Origin: an uncultured Lachnospiraceae bacterium
GTDB lineage: Bacteria; Bacillota; Clostridia; Lachnospirales; Lachnospiraceae
Direction of reading: 5' to 3'
Length of the DNA stretch: 64,000 nucleotides
NCBI GenBank assembly: GCA_902781655.1
Contig: CACZJZ010000003.1
Span: 62,001-126,000 of the forward strand
The notes beneath the pieces are model-generated. The model was not told where the DNA came from. It saw only the letters and a list, made by a program, of their open reading frames with translations, and did no database searches. Positions 54,103 to 63,959 of the stretch are shown piece by piece. The position numbers and the translations under genes were made by a program. Position 1 is the first letter of the stretch; every line of letters begins with the position of its first letter.

Positions 54103-55998
54103 ATGAACGAACAGGAAATTGAAATCCCGGGCTTCCGCGTGGAGTCCTGCGGCAGCGAGATGAAGGCTTCGGAGCCGCTTCCGGACGAGAACGCCGGGCG
54201 GCAGGGCGATGCGGCGGAGGCGGCAGCTGCGCCGGCGCCGGAGGAAATCGTGATCCCGGGCTTCCGCGTGGAAGCCCGCGAGGAGAAAAAGGTGATTATT
54301 GACGGCGGAGAGGTGCGCCTGTCTGCCGCTGTGGATATTGTGTCGGATGAGGCAGACGACGTTCCGGATGAGACGCCGGATGCATCGGATACCGTTCCGG
54401 ATGGGATGGACATCGTCGCGCAGAGTAAAATGCGCGACGACCGGGAAAATCCGGACGGAGGACTGCAAAGGCGCGGAGAATATGACCGCGGCACACACGG
54501 CAGTCACAGCGGACGGGAACGCAGCGAAGGCCGGAGCGACAGCGGCGCGGCAGAAAACGAGGAGAGCGGGAGCATCCCGGAGATTCCGTCGCAGGTGATC
54601 GGCGTCCGGTTCCGCAGCGCGGGGAAAGTCTATTATTTCTCCCCCGGTCCGTGGAAAATCCGCCGCGGAATGCATGTGATTGTGGAAACTGCCCGCGGCC
54701 TGGAGTATGGCACAGTGGCGGGCAATCCGCTTGTCGTGACAAGGAAGCAGTTCAGCAAGCCGCTTCGGACGGTGATCCGGGTGGCGACGCCGCAGGACGA
54801 CGCCAGAAATGCGGGAAACCGGGAGAAGGAGCGGGAGGCATACCGCATTGCCAGAGAGAAGATCGAAAAGCATGGCCTTGAGATGAAGCTGGTTTCTGCG
54901 GAATATACGTTTGACGGCAGCAAGATTATGTTCTACTTCACAGCGGACGGGCGCATTGATTTCCGAGACCTTGTCAAGGACCTTGCCTCTGTATTCCGAA
55001 CCCGTATCGAACTGCGTCAGATCGGCGTCCGAGATGAGACCCGCATGCTGGGCGGCTATGGACCGTGCGGCAGACCGCTCTGCTGCGCGACCTACCTGAA
55101 CGATTTTATTCCGGTTTCCATCCGGATGGCCAAGGAGCAGAACCTGTCCCTGAATCCGGGCAAAATATCCGGCGTATGCGGACGGCTGATGTGCTGTCTC
55201 AAGAATGAAGAGGAGACCTATGAGGATCTGAACAAGAATCTGCCGGGTCTCGGAGACGAGGTCCGCGGCGCCGACGGCTTTGTCGGCGAGGTGGAGAGTG
55301 TCAGCGTGCTGCGCCAGAGAATCCGTATTCTCTGCGATGTGGATGATGAAAAAGAACTGCATGAATATGGCGTAGGCGAATTTGAAATTCTGCGGAAGCG
55401 CCGCAGAGGCGATCGCCGGCACAAGCTGACAGAAGACAGGGATGGCGCTGGACAGAGCCGCGGCGGACGAAAGCCGCTTTCGACTGTCGCGGCAGCTGTG
55501 GCGGCCAGACAGAAGCAGGAAGAGGCGGAGCGGCAGGACCAGGAGGCAGGCGCGGATACGGCGCTGGACAGGCCACAGGCCGGCTCTGACAGAGTGGTAC
55601 GCGCGGGAAGGCCGGAAAGAAATGCGCCGGCTGGTATAAGCCGACCGGATCGCAGGGAACGGCAGGAACGTCGCGGCTATGCGGATGCGGCAGGCCGGCC
55701 GGCAAAGCCTGACAGACCGGACCGCGGCAGCCGTCCGGCAAGGCAGGAGCGCCCGGAGCGAAGCGGAGGGCGCAGAGACGGCAGAACGCATGGCGGTGAG
55801 AGAACAGACCTGCAGCAGGGGATGAACGCACAAGCCCCGATTCCGCAGAGACAGGACATAGATCTCTCCGGCGCGCCGCAGCAGGGGAATCCGGACCGGA
55901 AAGGAGAACGACCGCACCATGGCAGAAACCACCGGCGTGGACGCGGCGGCAGTACAGAAGGCGATGGAACCACTGGTAAGACCAGGAGAGCGGATTGA
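54103..55998 (+). CDS. ricT: PSP1 domain protein RicT (YaaT) with long disordered extensions
   Basis: The core (about residues 165-440) is a PSP1-domain protein like RicT, which with RicA and RicF binds iron-sulfur clusters and promotes RNase Y-dependent mRNA maturation. GVRFRSAGKVYYFSPG starts the core; GPCGRPLCCATYL and GVCGRLMCCLKNEEETYE hold the conserved cysteines. Ordinary RicT is about 270-310 aa, whereas this is 631. The N-terminal 165 residues are acidic and carry a repeated motif (EIPGFRVE at 7-14; VIPGFRVE at 50-57). The C-terminal 190 are Arg/Gly/Asp/Gln-rich and probably disordered. GGAGG precedes ATG 54103. The 3' end overlaps the next gene by 80 bases. Confidence 0.92.
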   Translation: MNEQEIEIPGFRVESCGSEMKASEPLPDENAGRQGDAAEAAAAPAPEEIVIPGFRVEAREEKKVIIDGGEVRLSAAVDIVSDEADDVPDETPDASDTVPDGMDIVAQSKMRDDRENPDGGLQRRGEYDRGTHGSHSGRERSEGRSDSGAAENEESGSIPEIPSQVIGVRFRSAGKVYYFSPGPWKIRRGMHVIVETARGLEYGTVAGNPLVVTRKQFSKPLRTVIRVATPQDDARNAGNREKEREAYRIAREKIEKHGLEMKLVSAEYTFDGSKIMFYFTADGRIDFRDLVKDLASVFRTRIELRQIGVRDETRMLGGYGPCGRPLCCATYLNDFIPVSIRMAKEQNLSLNPGKISGVCGRLMCCLKNEEETYEDLNKNLPGLGDEVRGADGFVGEVESVSVLRQRIRILCDVDDEKELHEYGVGEFEILRKRRRGDRRHKLTEDRDGAGQSRGGRKPLSTVAAAVAARQKQEEAERQDQEAGADTALDRPQAGSDRVVRAGRPERNAPAGISRPDRRERQERRGYADAAGRPAKPDRPDRGSRPARQERPERSGGRRDGRTHGGERTDLQQGMNAQAPIPQRQDIDLSGAPQQGNPDRKGERPHHGRNHRRGRGGSTEGDGTTGKTRRAD

Positions 55999-56701
55999 CG
56001 ACCTGCAGCGGAACCATCTCCGCATCATCCAGGATCCGGAGAGATTCTGCTTCGGCATGGATGCCGTGCTCCTGTCAGGCTTTGCCCATGCAGAATCCGG
56101 GAGCGTGTGTCTGGATCTTGGCACAGGAACCGGAATCATCCCGATCCTGATGTCGGCGAAGACGGAGGCGGCGCATCTCACAGGACTGGAGATACAGAGC
56201 GACAGCGCGGACATGGCGGCGCGCAGCGTGCGTCTGAATGGACTGGAGGAGCGGATCGACATCCGGGTGGGCGACATCCGCACGGCAGACAGGGATTTTG
56301 CACCGGCCTCGTTCGACGTCGTGACATCGAATCCGCCCTATATGATTGCGCATCACGGACTCGCCAACCCGGAGGGGCCGAGGGCGGTGGCGCGGCACGA
56401 GATTCTGTGTACGTTCGGGGACGTGGCGCGGAGCGCGGCCAAACTGCTGAAGCCGGGTGGTCATTTCTACCTTGTGCACCGGCCGTTCCGCCTGGCGGAG
56501 ATTATGGTCACGCTGCATGAATACGGCCTCGAACCTAAGCGTATGCGGATGGTCTATCCATACATCGACCGGGAACCGAATATGGTGCTGCTCGATGCAG
56601 TGCGCGGCGGACGTCCGCGTCTGGCGGTGGAAAAGCCGCTGATCGTATATGAGGCGCCGGGCCGGTATACGCAGGAAATTTACGATGTGTACGGGTATTG
56701 A
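55919..56701 (+). CDS. tRNA1(Val) adenine N6-methyltransferase family (TrmN6/YabB-like)
   Basis: This is a SAM-dependent N6-adenine methyltransferase of 260 aa. ERIDDLQRNHLRIIQDPERFCFGMDAVLLSGF is typical of the YabB/TrmN6 family; VCLDLGTGTGIIPILM binds SAM and VTSNPPYM is the catalytic NPPY. In E. coli the family member methylates A37 of tRNA(Val). The start at ATG 55919 lies inside the ricT tail in another frame, with AAGGAG 12 bases before it; ATG 55964 is a shorter alternative. It is followed by rsmI, as in Bacillus. Confidence 0.92.
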   Translation: MAETTGVDAAAVQKAMEPLVRPGERIDDLQRNHLRIIQDPERFCFGMDAVLLSGFAHAESGSVCLDLGTGTGIIPILMSAKTEAAHLTGLEIQSDSADMAARSVRLNGLEERIDIRVGDIRTADRDFAPASFDVVTSNPPYMIAHHGLANPEGPRAVARHEILCTFGDVARSAAKLLKPGGHFYLVHRPFRLAEIMVTLHEYGLEPKRMRMVYPYIDREPNMVLLDAVRGGRPRLAVEKPLIVYEAPGRYTQEIYDVYGY

Positions 56702-56753
56702 ATGCCACGGAAGAAGATGACGCGGCGTGGAAGATGGAAGGAAAGGTGGCAGC

Positions 56754-57614
56754 ATGTCGGGTACACTTTATCTCTGCGCGACTCCCATCGGGAATCTCGG
56801 GGACATCACGGAGCGGGTGCTCGAAACGCTCCGGTCCGTGGATGTCATCGCGGCGGAGGATACGCGCAACACGGTGCGGCTCCTGAATCACTTCGATATT
56901 CACACGCCGCTGACAAGCTACCATGAATTTAACAAGTACGACAAGGCGGAGGAGCTGATCCGTTCCCTTCTTGCCGGCAAAAATATCGCCTGCGTGACGG
57001 ATGCCGGCACGCCGGCCATATCGGATCCGGGAGAGATTCTGGTGCGCCGGTGTATTGAGGAGGGAATCCGGGTGACTTCTCTGCCCGGTGCGTGTGCGCT
57101 GATCACGGCACTGACGCTGTCCGGACGGAGGGCGCGGAGATTTTGCTTCGAGGGCTTTCTTCCGCAGGAGAAGAAAGAGAAGAAGCATGTGCTGGAGCAG
57201 CTCCGGACGGAGGAAAGGACGATTCTGCTCTATGAGGCGCCGCACCGGCTGAAGGAAACCCTGCGGGATCTCGCAGGCGTGCTGGGAAAGGAACGGGAGC
57301 TGACTATCTGCCGGGAACTCACTAAAATTTATGAGGAGGCGGTGCCGACCACCTTTGAAAAAGCCATGGCGTACTATGAAACGCAGGCGCCGCGGGGAGA
57401 ATATGTGCTCGTCGTGGCCGGCGCGGATCCGGATGCGGTCCGGCAGCAGGCGGCGGAGCAGTGGAATGCGATGAGCCTTGCGGATCACGTGGCCATGTAT
57501 GAGGAGCAGGGCTTTGACCGGAAAGCCGCGATGAAGAAGGCGGCTGACGATCGGGGCATGTCGAGACGCGATGTCTATCAGGACCTGATGAAAAAGGGCA
57601 CAAAGAAGGCGTGA
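56754..57614 (+). CDS. rsmI: 16S rRNA (cytidine1402-2'-O)-methyltransferase RsmI
   Basis: RsmI (286 aa) adds the 2'-O-methyl group to C1402 in the 16S rRNA decoding centre. LYLCATPIGNLGDITERVLETL, AAEDTRNTVRLLNHF, VTDAGTPAISDPGEILVRRC and the SAM-binding PGACALITALTLSG are the tetrapyrrole-methylase-fold signatures. ATG 56754 follows AAAGGTGG; a start at 56727 would add nine residues. It ends the holB-ricT-trmN6-rsmI run, since pckA has its own promoter. Confidence 0.96.
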   Translation: MSGTLYLCATPIGNLGDITERVLETLRSVDVIAAEDTRNTVRLLNHFDIHTPLTSYHEFNKYDKAEELIRSLLAGKNIACVTDAGTPAISDPGEILVRRCIEEGIRVTSLPGACALITALTLSGRRARRFCFEGFLPQEKKEKKHVLEQLRTEERTILLYEAPHRLKETLRDLAGVLGKERELTICRELTKIYEEAVPTTFEKAMAYYETQAPRGEYVLVVAGADPDAVRQQAAEQWNAMSLADHVAMYEEQGFDRKAAMKKAADDRGMSRRDVYQDLMKKGTKKA

Positions 57615-57640
57615 AATATTTGTAAATTGGCGAATTTCCG

Positions 57641-57669
57641 TTGTTTGCATTTTTTTTTTGTGGTATAAC
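57641..57669 (+). promoter_or_regulatory. Probable promoter of pckA
   Basis: TTGTTT (57641-57646), a 17-base spacer containing a ten-T run (57650-57659), and TATAAC (57664-57669) lie about 60 bases before the start. A short inverted repeat GTTAA-TTCA-TTAAC follows in the leader. Confidence 0.6.
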
Positions 57670-57727
57670 CATTGGCGTGGGTCACGCGTTAATTCATTAA
57701 CAATAGTTTGTTTTGGAGGTAGATACG

Positions 57728-59344
57728 ATGGCAAATATTGATTTAACTCAGTATGGCATTACCGGAACTACCGAGGTCGTCTACAATCCTTCCTACGAGC
57801 AGCTGTTCGAGGAAGAGACGAAGCCCGGTCTGGAAGGCTATGAGAAGGGCTATGTTTCCGATCTCGGCGCTGTAGATGTCTTCACGGGAGTCTATACCGG
57901 ACGTTCTCCCAAGGATAAGTTCATCGTCATGGACGAGAATTCCAAGGATACGGTCTGGTGGACTTCTGACGAGTATAAGAATGATAACCACCCGGCGAGC
58001 CAGGAAGCCTGGGCCGCGGTGAAGGATATCGCGAAGAAGGAGCTTTCCAATAAGAAGCTCTATGTGGTCGATGCATTCTGCGGCGCGAACGAGGATACCC
58101 GCATGGCGGTCCGCTTCATCATGGAAGTGGCATGGCAGGCACATTTTGTTCGCAACATGTTCATCAAGCCGACCGAGGAGGAGCAGGCAAACTTCAAGCC
58201 TGATTTTGTCGTTTACAACGCATCCAAGGCGAAGGTTGAGAATTACAAGGAACTCGGCCTCAATTCCGAGACTGCCGTTGTCTTCAACATCACGTCCCGT
58301 GAGCAGGTCATCATCAACACCTGGTACGGCGGAGAGATGAAGAAGGGCATGTTCTCCATGATGAACTACTACATGCCGCTGAAGGGCATTGCTTCCATGC
58401 ACTGCTCCGCAAACACCGATTACGAGGGCAAGCACACTTCCATCTTCTTCGGTCTGTCCGGCACCGGCAAGACCACGCTTTCCACCGATCCCAAGCGTCT
58501 GCTGATCGGCGATGACGAGCACGGCTGGGACGATAACGGCGTGTTCAACTATGAGGGCGGCTGCTATGCGAAGGTCATCAACCTCGACAAGGATGCAGAG
58601 CCGGATATTTATGGCGCAATCAGGAGAGACGCCCTTCTGGAGAATGTCACCATCGACGAGAAGACCGGCGCGCTGGATTTTGCCGATAAGAGCGTGACGG
58701 AGAATACCCGTGTCTCCTATCCGATCGATCATATTGAGAAGATCGTCAAAAAGGTCAACGGCAAGTCCTCCGGACCGGATGCCGAGAACGTGATCTTCCT
58801 TTCCGCGGATGCATTTGGTGTTCTGCCGCCTGTTTCTATCCTGGATGCGGAGCAGACCAAGTATTACTTCCTGTCCGGTTTCACCGCGAAGCTTGCGGGA
58901 ACTGAGCGCGGCATCACCGAGCCCACTCCTACCTTCTCCGCCTGCTTCGGACAGGCATTCCTTGAGCTTCATCCGACCAAGTATGCGGAGGAGCTTGTCA
59001 AGAAGATGAAGAAGTCCGGCGCAAAGGCATATCTTGTCAACACCGGCTGGAACGGAACCGGCAAGCGTATCTCCATCAAGGATACCCGCGGTATCATCAC
59101 GGCTATCCAGAACGGCGACGTGGACAAGGCTCCGACCAAGAAGATCCCTTACTTCGGATTCGAAGTTCCGACTGCTCTTCCGGGAGTGGATCCGGCTATC
59201 CTCGATCCCCGCGATACCTACAAGGATGCTTCCGAGTGGGATGCAAAGGCAAAGGATCTGGCAGCAAGATTCCAGAAGAACTTCAAGAAGTATGAGGGCA
59301 ACGATGCCGGCAAGGCTCTGGTAGCAGCTGGCCCGCAGCTCTGA
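57728..59344 (+). CDS. pckA: Phosphoenolpyruvate carboxykinase (ATP)
   Basis: The 538-aa enzyme interconverts oxaloacetate and phosphoenolpyruvate with ATP/ADP; in fermenting gut clostridia it may run toward CO2 fixation (inference). [13 protein letters not shown] binds [25 protein letters not shown] carries the metal-binding Lys, [19 protein letters not shown] is the kinase-1a P-loop, and [24 protein letters not shown] is the kinase-2 and metal region. TTTTGGAGGT precedes ATG 57728. Codon use is like that of fba and the radical SAM gene, suggesting high expression. Confidence 0.97.
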   Translation: MANIDLTQYGITGTTEVVYNPSYEQLFEEETKPGLEGYEKGYVSDLGAVDVFTGVYTGRSPKDKFIVMDENSKDTVWWTSDEYKNDNHPASQEAWAAVKDIAKKELSNKKLYVVDAFCGANEDTRMAVRFIMEVAWQAHFVRNMFIKPTEEEQANFKPDFVVYNASKAKVENYKELGLNSETAVVFNITSREQVIINTWYGGEMKKGMFSMMNYYMPLKGIASMHCSANTDYEGKHTSIFFGLSGTGKTTLSTDPKRLLIGDDEHGWDDNGVFNYEGGCYAKVINLDKDAEPDIYGAIRRDALLENVTIDEKTGALDFADKSVTENTRVSYPIDHIEKIVKKVNGKSSGPDAENVIFLSADAFGVLPPVSILDAEQTKYYFLSGFTAKLAGTERGITEPTPTFSACFGQAFLELHPTKYAEELVKKMKKSGAKAYLVNTGWNGTGKRISIKDTRGIITAIQNGDVDKAPTKKIPYFGFEVPTALPGVDPAILDPRDTYKDASEWDAKAKDLAARFQKNFKKYEGNDAGKALVAAGPQL

Positions 59345-59362
59345 TACCTGAAGAACAGGTGA

Positions 59363-59399
59363 AAAGGAAGGAGGCGGATCAAACCGCTTCCTTCTTTTT
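59363..59399 (+). terminator. Terminator of pckA
   Basis: A stem of about 14 pairs (59364-59377 with 59384-59397; includes two G-U pairs) with a six-base loop ends in a T-run 20 bases after the stop codon. Confidence 0.88.
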
Positions 59400-59439
59400 G
59401 TCGGCAGTATAATATCGGCAAAGAGATATCAGATAGGAT

Positions 59440-59479
59440 GATAAAATCCCCGGCAGCGCTTGCTGTCGGGGATTTTATC
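59440..59479. terminator. Terminator-like hairpin between pckA and the arabinofuranosidase gene
   Basis: An 18-base stem (59440-59457 with 59462-59479) has one G-T mismatch, with A-rich left and T-rich right flanks. On the minus strand it is about 100 bases beyond the arabinofuranosidase stop, so it probably ends that transcript. Confidence 0.8.
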
Positions 59480-59508
59480 TCGAGAAATAGACAGGCAGGA
59501 GATGATGT

Positions 59509-59531
59509 GGGGCGCGGCAATGCCGCGCCCC
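59509..59531. repeat. GC-rich hairpin
   Basis: GGGGCGCGGC and GCCGCGCCCC are perfect ten-base arms around AAT. There is no T-run on either side. It lies 49 bases after the arabinofuranosidase stop on the minus strand and could protect the mRNA 3' end. Confidence 0.7.
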
Positions 59532-59580
59532 TTCCTGATAGATTTCCGCAAGACTGGAAGCCTCTTTATATCCTGCTGCC

Positions 59581-61176
<1,596 letters not shown>

Positions 61177-61208
61177 AATACCCTCTCTGGAAATATATTT
61201 GTCATGGG

Positions 61209-61230
61209 CGTGCCGGGACTTCCCGGCACG
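61209..61230. promoter_or_regulatory. Palindrome in the arabinofuranosidase leader (candidate operator)
   Basis: CGTGCCGGGA and TCCCGGCACG are perfect ten-base arms with a two-base centre. The site lies 33 bases before the minus-strand start codon and downstream of the proposed promoter at 61253-61281, a position suited to a repressor or an RNA hairpin. Confidence 0.6.
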
Positions 61231-61252
61231 GATGTCGTAGGTTTCGTACTCT

Positions 61253-61281
61253 ATTGTAAAATAGGGAGGCGGCGCTGTCTT
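61253..61281 (-). promoter_or_regulatory. Possible promoter of the arabinofuranosidase gene
   Basis: On the minus strand AAGACA (61281-61276), a 17-base spacer and TACAAT (61258-61253) precede the start by about 75 bases. The -35 matches the consensus at four of six positions. Confidence 0.4.
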
Positions 61282-61361
61282 GTAAAAATTCTGGTAAAAT
61301 CGGGTATTTTATACTCCGCGCCGCGCACTTTGCGGCACCCGCTCTTTTTTATGCGGACAAA

Positions 61362-61390
61362 TTGAAGCTGCTCCTTCGGTCGTGTACAAT
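61362..61390 (+). promoter_or_regulatory. Sigma-A-like promoter of the metallophosphatase pseudogene
   Basis: TTGAAG (61362-61367), a 17-base spacer and TACAAT (61385-61390). The -10 ends only seven bases before the ATG at 61398, so the transcript would be leaderless or nearly so. Confidence 0.6.
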
Positions 61391-61397
61391 AGAGCCA

Positions 61398-62464
61398 ATG
61401 GCGACTTATGTGATCAGCGACATTCACGGAGCCCTGACGGAGTTTCGGAATCTGCTGGAAAAAATTGATTTTCATGAGCGGATCCGATCGGGACACTGCA
61501 GCTGGTGAAGGAGATGGATGAGGAGTATCCTTTTGTGCACTGTCTGATCGGTAATCACGAGTGGATGTTCCTTGAGACGATTGCGGCCGAGGCGAGAGGC
61601 GCACGGGGGATGGACAGCGCAGAGGCCAACTGGTTTTTCAACAACCGGGGATTGGCCACATGGAATGCTTATATCCGGCTGCCACTGGAGGAGCAGAGGG
61701 AGATCTCCGTCTGGATGGCGGCGCTGCCTTACAGCGCGCAGGTTACGGTGAACGGCGTCTCCTATCTCCTGTCCCATGCATATCCGTATTTTGACGACGT
61801 CCAGTACAGCCCGGAGGAGGATGTCCGCCGTAAGACGGACGCCGTCTGGCGGCGCCTGATGATCCGGGAAAACCCGTTTGCCGGATACACGGGATCGGGA
61901 CACTACGACCGATTCATCTGCGGACACACGATCACAGAGTTCTATTTCTACAAGCTGCGGTTTGAGCGCGGCTGGCCGGTCCGGAAGCCGGATCCCTCTG
62001 TGCGGAATCGTATCTTCAAGGGCGAGCGGTTCATCGACATCGACTGCGGTGCGAAATGCATGAGCTGCGCGGAGGACCCGTCTGCGGCACTGCGGCGCGG
62101 CGCGGGAAGGGCGCAGCTCGCATGCCTTCGGCTGGATGATATGCACGAATTTTATCAGCACCCGGTGAAGCACCGAATGTCGCGGCTCGACCTGCAGGAT
62201 CCCACAAGACCGTTCGCTCGGCTGGCGGAGCTGGAGCCGAAGATGACGCTGCCAGGCGTCCGGCCGTCGGAAATGGCACTGCCGGAGATCGATCTGTCCG
62301 ATCTGAAATTTCCGGAGGCACATCTGCCGAAGGTGAAATTCCGCCAGATGACACTGGACGATCTCAGAACGATGATCGGGCTGCGGCCGGCGGACGCTGA
62401 GCCATGCGGCGAGAAGGACGATGAGACGGAGCAGCCGGAGACGAAGGCGGATGAGCAGGGATGA
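61398..62464 (+). pseudogene. Calcineurin-like metallophosphatase interrupted by an internal deletion
   Basis: The first 37 codons (MATYVISDIHGALTEFRNLL and on) are the N-terminus of a Ser/Thr protein phosphatase-like metallophosphatase with the metal motif DIHG, but they end at a TGA at 61506. The rest continues in another frame from about 61481 (ADPIGTLQLVKEMDEEYP, then CLIGNHEWMF). The segment that should lie between them, with the GDxxDRG metal motif, is missing. A loss of about 40 bases (length 1 mod 3) would explain both the frame change and the gap. Downstream, LSHAYPYFDD and FICGHTITEFYF are intact. The tail has regularly spaced Leu-Pro units (residues about 255-300 of the second frame). 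An assembly error is possible. Confidence 0.8.
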
Positions 62465-62913
62465 ATGAATATCAGATCGTGATTTTACTCCTGTCCATCG
62501 CAGTCTGTGCGCTGGCGCTTCTCCTGATCCGGCACATACTGCGGCGCCGGCGGGAGGAAGCCTTTGTCCCGATGGATGATCTGGAGGGACATGAGTTTGA
62601 GTATTACTGCGCCGATCTGCTTCGGAATCATGGCTTTCATGCTGTCGAGGTGACAAGAGGCAGTGGCGACTATGGCGCGGATATTCTGTGCGAGCGGGAG
62701 GGCGTCACCTATGCGGTGCAATGCAAAACATACTCCTCCGCGGTCGGCGTATCCGCGGTGCAGGAGGCGGCTGCCGGCCGGGATTTCTATGACCGGATGG
62801 TGGGCGCCGTCATGACAAACCAGTACTTCACCAGAAACGCACAGACCGCGGCGCGGAAGCTGAAGATCCTGCTCTGGGACAGGGATTACCTGGAATATCT
62901 GGAGCAGCGGTAA
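62461..62913 (+). CDS. Membrane-anchored Mrr-type restriction endonuclease domain protein
   Basis: A 150-aa protein with one N-terminal membrane helix (about residues 6-24), a basic stretch (RHILRRRREE) and an Mrr_cat nuclease fold. Catalytic residues appear as the Asp in GSGDYGADIL and the QCK of YAVQCKTYSS; LEGHEFEYYCADLLRNHGF is the family start. Such small membrane-tethered Mrr proteins are common in Firmicutes but their targets are unclear. The start overlaps the preceding phosphatase frame (ATGA), so the two are a transcriptional pair. Confidence 0.9.
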   Translation: MNEYQIVILLLSIAVCALALLLIRHILRRRREEAFVPMDDLEGHEFEYYCADLLRNHGFHAVEVTRGSGDYGADILCEREGVTYAVQCKTYSSAVGVSAVQEAAAGRDFYDRMVGAVMTNQYFTRNAQTAARKLKILLWDRDYLEYLEQR

Positions 62914-62937
62914 ACATGGCGTTGTACAGCCGCTGTA

Positions 62938-63914
62938 CTATACATGATAAAGACATCGCTTTGCGTAAGCGCTTCTATACTCGGTCGGTGTCAGGCCGGT
63001 GATCTTTTTATATGTCTTTGAAAAGTTATGAACATCGGAAAAACCTAAATTTTCCGCAATAACAGATATCTGTTTATCCCCGTCTGTGAGCATCATGTTT
63101 GCTGCATAAATTTTTTGATTCAGAATGAATTGCTTAAGCGGTATGCCGGACAACTCAGCAAACATATGTGAGAGATATTTTGAATTATAGTCAAACTGAT
63201 CTGCAATCTCAGATATCCGGATGTTTTTGTGTAAGTTTTTCTGGATGTAATCGACGATATCCAGATATACCTGCTTACGATCGCCGACATTTTTTGAACT
63301 GAATACATGGGCAGATAATTGCCCATACAGTTCAGCGATAATGTCGGTGCATGCAGCGTTCAGAGATATTGCCGGATAATTGTTCTTTACCAAATCCTGG
63401 AGCTGCTTCATTTTCACAACGGTACGTGATGCCAATGGAAGTTTTGCCTGCTGTGGGATTGAAAATCTGTCGGGTGTATCCATTTGACGAATGAGAGAGT
63501 GAATTCTGGTCTGCATATAAATGTCTGAATTCGTAAACTGTACATTGCTTCCCGATGGGATGCCACTGCTGTTCAGGCAAGAACGGGGGCTGTGGACGAT
63601 TCGACTGAACTGATGCTTTGATATGAGGTCTCTCCTGCGTTTTTGAATGAAAAGTGTAGCCAGTAGAAAGAGGAATATGCCCTTTTAAATCCACCTCGCA
63701 ATCCGTTTGAGGGTGGCAATAGAAGATATTCTCCGGGGTTGACAGTATACTTCTCGTTCATGTAGGTCATATACAATGTCCCCTCTGTCATGACAATCAA
63801 TTCATAATTGGTCAGAGGAAAGGCATCATGCTGCCACTGATCATCAAGAGCTTTGAATTTGCCTGTAAAATCATATTGAAACAATTGATTTTTGGGAAAG
63901 AACATCATTCGCAT
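62938..63914 (-). pseudogene. AraC family transcriptional regulator, frameshifted
   Basis: Two minus-strand frames form one AraC regulator. The upstream part (63914-63573, 113 aa) is the cupin-like ligand domain (MTEGTLYMTYMNEKYTVNPGEYLLLPP; SFYWLHFSF). The downstream part (from about 63516, 192 aa) ends in a double HTH (IRISEIADQFDYNSKYLSHMF; ISVIAENLGFSDVHNFSKTYKKITGLTP). The frames differ, and the change lies near 63573-63600, close to a G5 homopolymer at 63585-63589. The second frame is open upstream of its first ATG. Base composition is clearly more AT-rich than the rest of the window, which suggests transfer. It may be a real pseudogene or a sequencing error. Confidence 0.85.
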
Positions 63915-63937
63915 CTATAATCACTCCATATTGTGTG

Positions 63938-63959
63938 TACGGACATTGAAACGTCCGTA
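63938..63959. repeat. Short inverted repeat upstream of the AraC regulator
   Basis: TACGGAC (63938-63944) and GTCCGTA (63953-63959) are seven-base arms with an eight-base spacer, 24 bases before the regulator start on the minus strand. It could be a regulator binding site; the window ends shortly after. Confidence 0.45.
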
